This document shows positions 12,624 to 25,262 of a stretch of 64,000 bases of DNA, piece after piece (position 1 is the first letter of the stretch; each line of letters starts with the position of its first letter). The notes under the pieces were generated by a model, which was not told the origin of the DNA, made no database searches, and saw nothing but the letters and a program-made list of their open reading frames with translations. Origin of the DNA: Carya illinoinensis (lineage: Eukaryota > Streptophyta > Magnoliopsida > Fagales > Juglandaceae); contig NC_056754.1 of the NCBI RefSeq assembly GCF_018687715.1, positions 16,544,001-16,608,000 of the forward strand, given 5' to 3'. The position numbers and the translations under genes were made by a program.

Positions 12624-13900
12624 TGGATCTTCAATGAGATAAAGTGCTTACTAATTATGTCTTCTTTGGAGATAATGTGCCACTTTAAAATTTACAATTT
12701 ACATCTTGTACAATTTCCCTCGGAGTTAGTTTACTACAATAAAAATGAATATTTATGATGAGTTATTTACAATAAAAATGAACAATACAGTTGCTAAGAA
12801 ATTGATCCGATGACACATGCAGCTAGATCATGAAATTAAATACCCGGCCCTCCCCCTCCCACCTGCATTAATCTATGGGTTAATAATAAATATTCCGTAG
12901 CTAGCTAGCTAGGGCCTGGGGTGGTTTCTAACTTTTGTTGTGCGTTTCTATAGGTTATACCAAATTACCAATGGGTAGATTTAGAAATCACCCCTGCAAC
13001 TGATCATCGATCGATCAAAGGAAATAATTCTGTCGAACTATAGTACTGCCGATATATATCGTCGTCATCATCAACAAGTCGGCTTGCAATTGGTTCGTTA
13101 GTACCTAGTTTAGGTCAACTAGTTAATTAGGTAATCCAAGCTTAATATTGATCATGGGATATCGATCATGAATATCATAAGCTTTGGCATGAATATTTGT
13201 TATCTACTCGAGTAATTGAAATGACTATCGGTTGTGGATCAGGCCAGAATATATATTGATAACTTCTAGATCATCTGATCATCACCTATTTATATTCTAA
13301 GACTCTTAAAAATTAAATTAATTATGCCAATACATAATATTACCCAGACATTATAAGTTAAGTCTACCTCATATATTGTATTTTATATAGTTTGCCTAGC
13401 TATAATGAAAGGAATATCTCTATAGAAGTGCTTAATAATACTAATTAAGATGCCTATTTTTTAATTATTCAATTTCTATATGGAATAGTTAATTAGTGTA
13501 AAATTATGTTTGAATTTAGTGTGAAATTATCACTTGTTCACAAAATTTAAATTGGTGGGAAAGGGGCCGGGGAGTGTGAGCCAAACTCCTCTTCAATAGG
13601 TAGGTTCAATATGCAAAATATTTTAATTAAATAGGATAGAGTATAGAGTCTTGATCAAAGTTCGAATTCAGGAGTACTTTTATTTTGATACCATGTGAAA
13701 TCACTATATATTTTTCAAAAACTTAAGCCGATGTTAAGAATTAAGTAGATTTAATAATTTATATATATAGTCTTACCACTTAGATCCGTTGCCTTATAAT
13801 ACCATATATGTTAACTATCAAGTACCACAAAAGCCTAGTTAGACCTTTATACCATATATTCAAGTTGCAGTACTTGAATGCACGCCTCAATTTCCTAAAT
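10250..13900. other. Region between the two peptide genes, first part
   Basis: No gene is recognised. Short open frames such as 11017-11247 and 12285-12524 are not supported by domains or sensible splice sites. Simple repeats include TA runs and a long G tract at 12590-12622. Confidence 0.45.
12590..12622 (+). repeat. Poly-G tract of about 33 bases
   Basis: An uninterrupted run of G follows TTTTGTTTT. Such runs are rare in plant DNA. It could form G-quadruplexes, and its length may be inaccurate for technical reasons. Confidence 0.85.
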
Positions 13901-13906
13901 TCAAAG

Positions 13907-13983
<77 letters not shown>
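13907..13983 (+). repeat. (GA)n microsatellite
   Basis: About 38 GA units run without interruption between the two peptide genes. Confidence 0.95.
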
Positions 13984-13986
<3 letters not shown>

Positions 13987-14541
13987 ATATGGAAAGACAA
14001 ATGCCTAAGTTCCTTCAAATTTCCCCCACCTAATTAAGATGGAATAATTGACTTAATTATGAACCTAGCTAGCTATTGTATGTTTTCTATCAAGTCTTGA
14101 TCCTTAAAGCTCGTAACAGAGCGCCTAGCTAAGCTTTATTAATAAGTCAACAAATTTTATTTTCTTCATTGCATAAAGTTTCCAGGCCGAGTGTATCAAC
14201 GTTGACTTTTGTTGCTATCATTTGAAAAATATAACGTATTATATATTGGTGCTCATATATAATGCAAACTGGCCGGTAACCACTAATTTAATTAGTTTCT
14301 TGATCGCGCGGCACTAGGACGTTTTCCATCAAAACAAGTAATTACCGACTTGCATGGGATTTTACCAACTTCCAGTACTTCCACTTATTTAATAGCTGAT
14401 CATCATAATGACACATGTATTAGTTAATTAACCATGCATATATGCATGATCTTTGAGCTGTACAAGCTGTTATAAGCAGTACTGTATATAGTTCAAACCA
14501 GTTAACACTAATGTTTTGAATATTATACCGGATGCCGTATC

Positions 14542-14669
14542 CACTACAAGAAAAATAGATAATTGCGATCAATTAATAGCAACGAAAAGATTATTAGTAA
14601 CCAATTTTGGTTACTAATAATCTTTTCGTTGCTATTAATTGGTCACAAAAGCCTGTTTTTCTTATAGTG
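14542..14669. mobile_element. CACTA-type fold-back MITE, 128 bp
   Basis: The ends are CACTACAAGAAAAA and its imperfect inverse TTTTTCTTATAGTG, the terminal inverted repeat typical of plant CACTA elements. A 3-bp duplication, ATC, flanks both sides (14539-14541 and 14670-14672), as expected for that superfamily. The interior is a near-perfect palindrome around AATT (about 14575-14640), so a transcript would fold into a long hairpin. It lies between the two RGF/GLV genes. Confidence 0.88.
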
Positions 14670-15282
14670 ATCGATCAAGACACTGAAATGAAATATTTTG
14701 GTATCAGTATTATTTCGTGTACCGTTTCGAGATAGTCAATATATAACAATTATATTTTAAAATAATAATTTATATATGAATAAATTATACATATATATAA
14801 ATTATAAATAGTCTGATTTGAATTGAGGGTTAAAAAATGAGTTTGTAATGTGAAGAAATAAAAAAAAAAAAAAGTAAAAGCAGAAATACCGGCCTGTACA
14901 GGCCGAAATATCTGCCGGTATTTGAACCTGTACAAAACAAGTATAATACCTAGTCGGTATGGTACGGTATTTAAAACACTGGTTAACACTTCTATAAATC
15001 ATTTGTTACACACACATATATATATATATATATATATTTATATGTATGTATGTATGTGCGTGTAGATTGTCTAAGTATATATACTGATTATCCGTAGCCG
15101 TAGTTGCATGCACATTGCACAAGCAATTGTCATTAATTACACTTAATTTAATATATATCAACATCGGTTGAGTTAGATAGCCTCCCGCGCGAAGAAACTT
15201 CAAAGGCGACGTCCGATCAGATAGAGGCTGGAAAAAGAAATATTCATCGTCCGTACTTATCAGGCTGATTTGCATTCAGAAA

Positions 15283-15437
15283 TAAGATGAAATAAGATTA
15301 TTTTTTATGAAAAATGAAAGTTGAATAAAATATTATTATTATTATTTTGAGATTTAAAAAAGTTGAATTGCTTATTATATTTTACGGAAAATTTGAAACA
15401 GTTATAATGATAAGATAAAATACTTTCCAAATCCAAG
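15283..15437. repeat. MITE family A, copy 1
   Basis: The block carries the words GATGAAATAAGAT, AAGTTGAATAAAATATTATTA and AAAAAAGTTGAATTG, shared with copies at 17232-17422, 21946-22146 and (inverted) 40265-40500. It is non-coding. Confidence 0.55.
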
Positions 15438-15928
15438 TGAAAAGTTAATTATAAGTACCGGCTACACCACCGTACTATATATGCATTCACTTAATTAATT
15501 TCCTATATATAGTTGCAATTTGAATTAAATTCAGTTAAAAAGAAGACCAATATATATATATATATGTATGTATGTATTTTGAGAACTCGACATATGTATT
15601 TGTGACTAAACCAGCACGAAGTCGGAAGTACTTACAAATCAAGCATATCAAAGTCAATTTTTTACCCCTTTCAACGAAAATTACGTACTTCCGGCCATAA
15701 AGTACCAAACTTGCACGCCTATTGACATTTGATCGATCCTAGCTGCAGGTAGCTGGTTATCTGTATTTGGCTTACATTTTTAGTAAACATAATTTCCAAA
15801 ATTTTTCTATCCCGCCCTCGTGAGCAAACGTATACGGTATACACACCCAAAAACCTTTAAGTGGTAGTAAATAAGTAGGAGCTAAAGTACTTGAGGACAT
15901 TTGCTCAACAAAAGATGGGTAAATCTGA

Positions 15929-16275
15929 TCAGTTATGGATCGGAGGCTTCTTCTTTGTTGGAGTGTAATCCATAGCCAAGATATTATCATCACTATCCCC
16001 AACCCCATCTTGCTTTGGTGTAGACAGATCTACGTGAACTTTGGGAGCTTCATTAGTAGCCGCTTGCAAACTCCGTGCTACAGAAAAAAAAAAAAAAAAA
16101 ACATGAGACCCAAAAGCAGTAAATTAATTAGCAAATTTGCTCTTTGGGATGTTTGTAGGAGTATCAGATGGACTATAGATATTAATATAGCAAAGAATTT
16201 ACCTCTAACCGTGATAGATGTGAAGCAAAGCAACACAAAAGCCACAAGAAGAAGGCAGCGCTTGCATGCAGACAT
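15929..16275 (-). CDS. RGF/GLV/CLEL secreted peptide precursor, copy B
   Basis: This is the second RGF/GOLVEN/CLEL hormone precursor, on the same strand and 5.8 kb from copy A. Exons 16203-16275 and 15929-16077 join in phase 1 at the same place as in copy A and give 73 residues. A signal peptide (about 1-24, core LLLVAFVLLCF) precedes A-R-S-L, a variable acidic stretch, and the terminal 13 residues (61-73, DYTPTKKKPPIHN), which end at the stop. Compared with copy A the hormone differs by Thr for Ala at position 5 and Lys for Arg at positions 6 and 7. The signal peptides are also similar, which makes a tandem duplication the simplest origin. The 125-bp intron (16078-16202) holds an A-rich run next to its 3' end. 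The family assignment is strong. Confidence 0.9.
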
Positions 16276-16345
16276 CTTAGAGTCTTTTGATATATGATAA
16301 AATCAATCCCCTTTTCTGCATAGCATCTTCTCCTAGATCGATCTC

Positions 16346-16352
16346 TTATATA
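16346..16352 (-). promoter_or_regulatory. TATA box of RGF/GLV copy B
   Basis: TATATAA lies 71 bases before the start codon on the minus strand, matching the position of the TATA word of copy A. Confidence 0.65.
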
Positions 16353-17231
16353 GGCAGAAAGAATAGTACTTGATACTTTCTAGCTAGCTAGATACTAATT
16401 AAGAAATATTGTGATGTACTGGTTGAGTGTGACGTGAATCTGTTGGTGCCATTTTTTTTCTTGAAAAGAATGGTCTTATGCAGGGTCAACATCATTGTGT
16501 TCTACTGTACCATATTTTGCATGACAATGTTATCCAGTTGGGGGCTTATCACATTGTCTTCTAATGGAACTCGTACTTTTGCTTCTGAAATCTTTTTTGG
16601 GGGCATTAGCCTGGCATGCAGGAATTGCCGCGCGCAACATGAATTATCTACCGCCATCGGTTCCTGCTGATGATCAGTATCCCAAAAAGAAGCTCGATCA
16701 CGACTAGTCTTGCATTTTTCTGTTTAGCTTGGCTAGGATCGTTGTTCAGCACTAAAAGTGTTAAAAATAAGGAACAGTACTAAACATATTCAATTAACAA
16801 GCTGATTCACGGGGCCTCCTAAATCACACCTGATTCCCGGCCCATCGATCGATCTGGTATCAATGGCTCAGATATCTTCATTTCATCAAACGTTGCAACA
16901 GATCCCAAGAAGTATTTCTGCGGAGTATTTCTGCTATATATCACAGTATAATTGATCATGGCATGCATATAATATATATGCCTTTAGCCTTTTCATCATG
17001 TATAAATGATGTATTTATATCATTCTTGTTTGATTAATCATGGAGGGAGATCGTTATCTATCTCGTTCTAGACTGGTGGGGCTGCATTAATCTCTTTGGT
17101 ACGTTGATCACGATTATGGTAATGTACGAAAATCACATGGAACGCACAGGCCGGTGATTATCTAATCAGTGGCCCTGTCTTGCATGTTGTCGATCCCTAC
17201 TTGCACAGACATTTAAAATGATTGATTTATG

Positions 17232-17422
17232 TTAGGTTTGGATAATAAATAAAGATGAGTTGAGATGAAAATTAAATAAAATTTTATTCTAATATAATTA
17301 TTATTTTGAAATTTAAAAAAATTGAATTGTATTTATTATATTTTATATAGCAATATGTAAAAATTATAATTACAAGATAAGATAAGTTGAGAGTCTCTTT
17401 TAATTTAAACTGAGCGCAAACA
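17232..17422. repeat. MITE family A, copy 2
   Basis: It begins GGTTTGGATAATAAATAAAG, carries GATGAGTTGAGATGAAAAT, and ends near AAACTGAGCGCAAAC. The interior matches the other family A copies. Confidence 0.55.
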
Positions 17423-18204
17423 AAAATGTTAGATTTGAGAGAGAACATTTTCTAGGAATTGATCAACAACCTCATAAGATAGTACTCCTTCTAGAAATAT
17501 GCTTCTAAGCTTTATTCACTTCGAATTTTGTTCTAAGCTTTTGAAGTATTTGTGTATATATATAATGTTAATTTGGGTACGATCCCACCAGCATTAATGT
17601 ATTAGATTCCATAAGAATTCTGCAGTTAAAAATATTTAAATGAGAATAGTATTAGGATGGATGACTTTTTGTGAAGTACTCGTATCACCCTATTGCACCC
17701 TTTATTTAAAAATAAAAGAAAAGATATATATATTTATATATATAATCTTAATTTATAATTATATTTCCTCTTAAATTTTTATCTTGAAAATAAGAAGTTA
17801 AGGTGGTCTTTGTATTATAAAAAAAACTGTTTATTTATAACTAGTTATTTTTAATAAAATGATTATTTTTAATTAATTAAAATAAGTCATAAATAATTTT
17901 TTAATTATAAAAATTTAACCACAAATATTAATTTTTCTTGACAAAGTCAACAAAAGAATTTTTTAGTTTTGCACTCTTATAATAATTCGAATCCCAAGGC
18001 ATTATAGTACAACCTGTCTATATATTTGGAGGGCCACATGTCGACCTTGTGTTTTCGATTCGTAAACCATACGTACATTGTGACTTTCTGAAGTAAAGGG
18101 AAAAGGTTCATCATGTCTTAGACAAATTTTCTCAGCCTTAAATTTTTATTTATTTATTTATTTTGTGTCTTGCGGCGTTTTTTTCGATAATTTTGTTTGG
18201 ACTT

Positions 18205-18412
18205 TGCTATATACAATCGCTACATACAATCAGCGTGCAGTCAGCTATATAGAATGAATAAAAAAAAATTATAAAAAAATTTTTTTATATTCAAGAAGAT
18301 ATACATGAATTATAAAAAATTATAAAAATAATTTTTTTTTTCATATAGGTCCCGTATTAATTTTTTTTACAGCCGACTGCATCTGCCAACTGTAAAAAAT
18401 ATTTCTCATTTT
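18205..18412. repeat. MITE-like block, family D
   Basis: Imperfect inverted ends (around CAGCGTGCAGTCAGC and CAGCCGACTGCATCTG) flank an A/T-rich core. Similar designs occur at 19405-19610 and 41372-41605. Confidence 0.4.
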
Positions 18413-19004
18413 GTTTACATGTCGACCATAATTTGTGCGGGTGTTACGTGATAGAAAACTTTCTGATCGAGAATACCATATCCGAGTACGTACGCATGAC
18501 ACATTATATATATATATATATATATAATTATATGCACAAGTGTTTCAAAACATTCTTTAAATTTAGACTCAATTGTTACCAATTATTTTTTATTAAAAAT
18601 GGTTATTTTTTGTCAAAATAAATATATTTTAGTTACAAATAATTATTCTTATCGTATATAATTTGTCATTTTTCTTATAATGAATTAATTAAATTTCACG
18701 ACATAATAAAATTGAAGTACTTATTTGAATAAGGCAAATACTAATTAACTATAAAAATATTTCATAAAATTAAATTTATAAATTGACGTGATATAATCAT
18801 GCAGTATGTCATAATGTTCCAAAACATATAATTTTATATATGCACTAGTGTTCCAAAAAATACTTGAATTTCTTGACATAATAAAAGTGAAGTAATTTTT
18901 TTTTTTTTTTTTCAAATAATCGAAGGTCATATGTTCAAGAATGACCCATCCCTAAAAGTAAAGTAATTACTTCAAATAACTAAATACCTTTATATATTGA
19001 GAAA

Positions 19005-19185
19005 TATTTAGACATAAAAGGATTATAAAAAAGTAAATTCGAAAACTAGACATGACAAATTGAAGTTGTACATTAGATTGTAAAATTATTTTTATTATAA
19101 AATAAATTTAACGAATTACATGAATTACCACGCTAATTTATAAATTTATTTTATATAATATCTTTATAAATATAATACTTCTCTT
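19005..19185. repeat. Diverged MITE, probably family C
   Basis: Words such as TTGTAAAATTATTTTTATTATAAAATAAATTTAAC parallel the better-conserved copies at 8444-8603 and 33540-33662. Confidence 0.35.
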
Positions 19186-19404
19186 AATAAGAGTGGCGTA
19201 ATGGGAAGAAGAATAACACAATAGGAGTCATTACATACCTCGATCAACATGAACTCCTTCCATCAGAGACCAAGAATCTTCCTAGCTTATGGAATTACAT
19301 TTGATCTGTCTCGTGAAATATTACATTTTAAAAGTAGATCGAATATTATTGAAAATTCTTAGCATAGCAAGAAGCTCCTAAAATATATAATATATATAAT
19401 TAGA

Positions 19405-19610
19405 GAAATACTAAAGCGGTACATGGGGGATCCTGATTGGGGTCCCGACAATGTAAAAATATATTTTTATAACTTAAAGATTAAGAAAGTATTTTTTAAT
19501 AATGTTGTGATTTTTTTTTTTAAATATTTAAAAACATGAAAAAATACATGAAACAAAAATTTCACTGTCGGGATCCCGCACGTGAGGTTATAGAGCCACT
19601 CATATAATTA
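19405..19610. repeat. MITE with GTCCCGACA / TGTCGGGATCCC ends
   Basis: GGGGTCCCGACAATG at the left and CACTGTCGGGATCCC at the right form an inverted repeat around an AT-rich core. Confidence 0.55.
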
Positions 19611-21385
19611 TATATAGAGAGAGCGATTGTTGAGCAATAATATTCGAAATTTTCACTTTATATATATAATTTGTGAATCTCAATGCCTCTAGTATAAAAA
19701 CCTATAGTAATGCTGAGAGAAATATTATATACAGTTTTAATATGTGAAAGATTTGCGCACTCATTCTAAAAAAAAATTTAAGTCTATAATTAAAAAAAAA
19801 AATCATATAGATCTCAGATTTAACTAAAAGAAGAGGTGTGCAAGAGTTATACATTCTGAAAAAATCATTTTTCAAAACTTAAATATCTAAGCTGATATGT
19901 GAAAATTTGGGACGAAAAAAGGAAGTGATTTTTTTTTCCCCTCTTTTTGTGGTTCTGAGCGAAGTGCGCAATACGGGTCCTAGTTGAGTTTTGTCTCGAG
20001 GATTAAACAACGTTACGATCCTTATCCAAACCTTTGTTCCCAGCACTAAACGAGTGTGAGATATTCCAAGAAATCGGGCCCCTGGTGCATATATATATAT
20101 AGCAGTAGTACTTGAGCCCTATTTACGAGCCCCCACATGTCCATATGGGTCCGGTCCATGGAAACTCTATTTCAGCCACCTTGCGTGAGGTACAGCCCAC
20201 CAACCTTGAGCACTAGCTAATTCATTGGTTTTGATGTAAAGGCAATTTTTTCATTCTTAGCCGCGTTCTCTGACAGCATGCACTACATACATACATAAAT
20301 TAATCTAGGGCCCCTCGACTGCAGCAAATGACCTAACCTTTTGATCCTAGCTCCACTCAATCCTTTTTACGACTTTGCCCCACTTCGGATGGAGGTGAAC
20401 AGCCATCTGTCACTTCATGATCTCTAAAGCCAGTAAGGGTCTTCACTCATTGTTTGGTTCTATAGAAAATGCATGAGGTATAGGAGAAAGACAAGTACTA
20501 TATATAAAATTAAACACAATTATGATGCTTTTTGAAATCTAGCTTGTTTGCATAGTTTCAATGCTATTTTGGTCACTTGGGTATAAATCCATGTTTTACC
20601 ATTATCGAGAATGGTAAAACATGATATCTTTATATGTCTTTCCACCTTTGTAGGACTAAAGAATTTGTAAATATGACAATTATCTTAATCAAGCCGACAT
20701 GAATAGACACAGAATGGCCTTAGAGCATGCTTGAAAGGGTGCTCTCGAAAGACGATGGTCGGATTAATGTCATGGTCTGCTCTTGTTGGCTTGTATTAAT
20801 TGTTTATGGATGTCATTTGCATAGGGTTTTATGGACTTAATTGTAAGTGTATTTTTGGACTGTGTGTGGGGGGTAACATTCTCAATAATGGTGGTGCTCA
20901 GGACAAAGGAGAGGGTGTACAGAGGGGCACAAGCTCACTTGTGTGTGTGTCGGTCATCCACGCAACTTGATATGGACAATGTTAGGATGCCTTGTTTGCA
21001 GCCATGCATGACCAATTAAACAGTAGTACCACTCTCTTGGAGTTTCCTCTCCCACACACGCAAGTGTGGTAGGAATTAAAAGACTTACTTTTCCTACCAC
21101 ATTATGCTCGACGCAACTGTCCCATATATATTATGCTTACTGCTTAGGGGGCATGCAGTACAAGTAGATGAATCTTCCGACTTCGATTCTTGCCTCTTTA
21201 TTTTGCTTGATTGATTGCTGGTCTAGCAGCTACCATAAAAGGTTGGTAATTTTTTAGAAAATGTTGGTTAGGGGCGGGCTCTATTACTTTCATGAGAAAT
21301 GATTTGCATGCGTTTAATTTCCTGTTAATTTGTGCCCGTGTAAGTCTCACAATGTTACTTTTGTTGTTCTTTTATCTATTAAAGT

Positions 21386-21644
21386 TGTGTTTGGATGTTC
21401 AGCTAAACTCAATTCTTTATGAGTTGAGAAGATGGAATGAGTTTTGTGAGGCTCAACTAAGATGATTTTAGTACTATTTATGGAAAGTTAAAAAAGATTG
21501 TAGGTTATACGTATAAATAGGTTTTAAATTGAGACCAATTTAATAATTTGGAAGTGGTATGTTTGGATATTAGACTCAATTTAAAATTAGACTGAACTGA
21601 ATTAAGCTCATTGTATTCTAACAACCAAACTAATCCTAAATGTG
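21386..21644. repeat. MITE family B, copy 1
   Basis: It starts GTGTTTGGATGTTCAGCTAA and ends AACCAAACTAATCC, with repeated words like TTTATGAGTTGAG. Related pieces lie at 40528-40720 and 41200-41275, and a fragment lies in the last UBP27 intron near 6350-6400. Confidence 0.5.
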
Positions 21645-21945
21645 TGAACTGTGGTTGTTTATTGCATTGTTTTAACACTATTAGTATGAGTCTTAATACT
21701 AGCTACAAGTTTAAGTTGTGCAACCTTCATGTAGACCCTTTGCAAAAAGGTATGTTCCACTAAAACAAAATAAGTTTTGGTTATATATTTTTATGGTAGA
21801 GTATATTGTTTTACAAAGAGATTGCATCAGCCTTGTAGATTTAAAACTTGTATAAATCATTACCATATTTCTATATGAAACAAATTTATCTAGTATAGAT
21901 CTCTCAATAAACACACTTATTTGTAAACATCAAAACTCTTGGGAA

Positions 21946-22146
21946 GGTTTAGATAGTGAGTTGAGTTGAGATAAAAATATATATATATATATATATATTG
22001 TTAAAATATTATTTTTTAATATTATTATTATTATAAAATTTAAAAAAGTTGAATAGTTTATTGTATTTTTTGCAAACATTTAAAAAAATTATTGCGATTA
22101 AATGAGATGAGATGAGATGAAATATTTTTTATATCCAAACTTAGTC
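21946..22146. repeat. MITE family A, copy 3
   Basis: It has GGTTTAGATAGTGAGTTGAG at one end and GAGATGAGATGAGATG with ATATCCAAAC near the other. The core AAAAAAGTTGAATAGTTTATT is shared with the other copies. Confidence 0.6.
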
Positions 22147-23364
22147 TAAAATATGTATAATGTGCAGTGTAGGCAGCTCGGTAGCAAAGCCCGTAAAATC
22201 ATAGAGTGCACTTGGAGTCGGTCGGGTGTCTAATATTGTTTTATACTAGCCATTAAACTATTGGCATGTGCAGATTTCAGCTACATTGAGAATAAAACAA
22301 CATGCAGCTGATCACAATTTCAGAGTAAGAATATCTCCCAAAATGCGATGCCAGAAGATTGAGCCAACATAAAAGTCATGTGCCTCTCCTCTGTGCCCCA
22401 CTGTCGGCCTCCTCCCTCTATGTGAAAAAACAGTTGGCATTGCTCTCACCGATCACTATCCCCCAGCCCCTTCAAATCTGATTCGCCAAACTCTTCTTTG
22501 TACATCTCCTTAGCCATGGGCTTTCAAAGATGGGTCCTTGCATTAATAAACCAATTTGCAACCTGATTGGTAAACAAATTAATGAAGATGCCACGTGAGC
22601 CAAAAAAAAAGGGTCTGCATGGATTTCTATGACATTGTTTTGAGCAAAACTAAGGCATCCATTGAGGAGGATGATTCATGCGTAGAAGATTTCCCAATTC
22701 AAAGAATAAAAAAGTCCTAACATGAACAGTGCATGAGAAGCAACATTTAGATGGATAATGTACGGGCACTTTTAAATTTCAGTACCAACAATGAATATTA
22801 AGAAACCATTTTTAGAACCATCTTACCTAATTTCGAGTCAAGCCCATTTCCTTTGCGTGCATAATTTTTTAAGAATCCTTTGGATAATTAGTGAAAAAAT
22901 GTGAGAATTAGTAAATTAAAACTTCTCAATATAATAGCAAGTACAAGATAGAAATAGAATGAGGGAAATCAAGTGTTAAGGTTTGGGTAACTGGTGAATC
23001 TAACCCATGAGTGCCTCACGCAAACAGCAAAAGTGTTGAGAAATTGTTTGGAGTGCAAGAGCCGTGTACAATTCCACGTCAACCCCAACCTTGGTTTCCT
23101 CCATGGCTGCCCTTGAAGATTCCTTCACGTAGATACCGATATATATATATATATATATATAAGAAGGTAAAGGCAAAGAGATACGGATTGGAGTGCAAGT
23201 TTATCTTCCCAGAGACAGAGCTAGACTGAAATGGGGGATTCAAAGAAATTATACATGCAACATCCCGTAGAAATTATATATGTGAACTTCAAATTAGGAT
23301 CCTTGGAATCAGGATGAGAGAACAAGAACTTCGAATCGGAAGAATAAGAAAGGGAGGGGAGAGG

Positions 23365-23369
23365 AAGAG
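23365..23369. repeat. Target-site duplication of the LTR element, left copy
   Basis: AAGAG directly precedes the left LTR and recurs at 28726-28730 after the right LTR. Confidence 0.85.
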
Positions 23370-23784
23370 TGTTATGTATATAGTAATAATAGTAGGAAAG
23401 ATAGAACAATTGGTTGCTTCGAGGGAACCCAAAATCCTCCACAAGTTTATGCTAGAATCAACTTTCTTCTTCAATCATAACAGTAGATTAAATACAACTA
23501 AGAAAATAACCACCAGCCAACAAACGCTGGATTTTAGCAATACTACTAACAACTTATTGGACCACTATTAACAATAATAAAATTATGAAATAATAGCAAA
23601 AATACTTTTTGACAGATTCTTAAGGCTGAAAATCAGCAAAACTCGGCAGAACATGCACTTGGCACTAACTACAGACTTAAATAACAACTCAACATAAATA
23701 AAATAACCCAACTGATAAATAAATAACCTAATCAAATAATGAGCCCTCAGATAAGGCCCTGTAGGCCAGGCCAGGCACATGACA
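23370..23784 (-). repeat. 3' LTR of the chromovirus (left copy)
   Basis: TG...CA ended repeat of 415 bp matching 28332-28725. In element orientation this is the 3' LTR. It carries some twenty extra bases near its TGTTATG end. Confidence 0.92.
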
Positions 23785-23800
23785 TTGCCTCCCCCTCAGA
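23785..23800 (-). other. Polypurine tract of the chromovirus
   Basis: On the minus strand TCTGAGGGGGAGGCAA abuts the 3' LTR. This is the expected position and composition for the plus-strand primer of reverse transcription. Confidence 0.8.
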
Positions 23801-23852
23801 AGACCTTGCCCACAAGGTTGGGGAAATCCTCACTTAAAACCCGATAGTCCAC

Positions 23853-25259
23853 CTAGTTTGCTTCTTCTAGCCCCAATCCTTTCCACTTCACCAAAAGTTC
23901 TGCAGTTGCTTGATTCCCTTTCTTCACCATTTGCCATTGTAAGATTTCCTCCGGTTCAGGTTTAAAGGTTCCATTTGATGCTGTAGGTGGCAAGGACTCA
24001 GATTGCTGATTGCGAGCCCCCAACTTCTTCTTCAAGCTCGATATGTGGAATACGGGGTGGACTTGCGCTGAAGGAGGAAGCTTCAGCTTATATGCGACGG
24101 AGCCCAGTTTTTCCAGCACTTCAAATGGCCCATAGAACCGAGGAGAGAGCTTCGAGTTGCACCTTTGAACTACTGATTGTTGCTTGTACGGTTGGAGCCA
24201 AAGGTAAACGTAATCTCCCACTTCAAAGCTTCTTTCTGTCCTTCTTAAATTAGCAAATCTCTTCATTCTTGCTTGGACCTTCTGCATATTGTGTTAAAGG
24301 ATATGGAGAATCTGATCCCTCGTCTTTAAGGTATCCTCTACAGCCTGATTTCCTGTAGTTCCTGGAGAATAAGGTAGTAATTTTGGAGGTGGGTAGCCAT
24401 AGACTGATTCAAAGGGTGTTAGTTTTGTCGATGCATGAATATTGGTATTGTAACACCATTCAGCTAAGGGAAGCCATTTGATCCACTCTCTTGGTTTGTC
24501 ACCTGAAAAATACTTTAAATACTGCTCCATAGCCTTGTTCATGATCTTGGTCCGTCCATCCGTTTGTGGATGGTAAGCTGAGCTAAACTTCAAGTTAGTC
24601 CCCTACAACTTGAATAGTTCCTTCCAGAAATTGCTAGTAAAAGTTGGATCACTGTCCGTAACAATGGAACTAGGCATTCCATGCAATTTAAAAATATTTG
24701 CAACAAATATTTGGGCTATTTTAGAGGTTGTATAGGGATGTGAAACTGGAATAAAATGAGCATATTTAGATAACCTATCAACCACTACCATAATTACTGA
24801 ATACCCGCAAGAAATAGGCAACCCTTTAACAAAATCAAGAGAAATGTCAGTCCAGATTTTAGTAGTAATAGGTAAGGGTTGAAGGAGTCTTGCTGAATGT
24901 ATGTTTTCTGATTTATTTTTTTGACACACATCACATTCTCGGATTAAGTTTCTAATATCACCCTTCATTCCTACCCAAAAAAATTTAGAACGAATTCTAT
25001 GTAGAGTTTTATAATAACCTACATGGCCACCCCCTGGACTACTATGTAAGGCCTGTAGAATCTGCAATTTCAGCTCAGGTGTATTGTTGATATAGAGTCT
25101 AACTTTGTAGTAAAGCAACCCTTCCAATACCCTATATTTGTTAGGATCCAACCTCCCTTGCTCCATTTTCTGCAAAATTTTCTGCAACTCTGAATCATTT
25201 GTATAGGAAGCCTTGAGAGTGTCCAACCAAGCAGTTGTTGGAATAGTGAGGGCTACCAA
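23853..25259 (-). pseudogene. Integrase with chromodomain-like C terminus (broken)
   Basis: The zinc-binding region has two histidines (HSSPGGGH) and the CDVC pair. The catalytic core keeps two aspartates. At the site of the expected catalytic glutamate the codon reads lysine. The C-terminal part includes the [10 protein letters not shown] stretch and a chromodomain-like VKWKG word. At least two internal stops, near 24291 and 24600, split the frame. Both look like C-to-T changes of glutamine codons. Confidence 0.85.
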
Positions 25260-25262
25260 TTC

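Larger units (their letters stand above)
16353..23364. other. Intergenic, MITE-rich, no gene seen
   Basis: This stretch holds the likely promoter of RGF/GLV copy B at its left end and then AT-rich DNA with several MITEs, listed separately. Open frames such as 20831-21019 and 23011-23229 have no recognisable domain. A short inverted pair, GTGTGGTAGGAA with its complement near 21066-21104, is too short to call. Confidence 0.5.

Noticed and set aside
21066..21104. Small hairpin GTGTGGTAGGAA with its complement
   Set aside because: A stem of about 11 bases is too short for a plant microRNA precursor and matches no family I recall.
23011..23229. 72-codon frame left of the chromovirus
   Set aside because: It spans a TA microsatellite and lacks any family signature.
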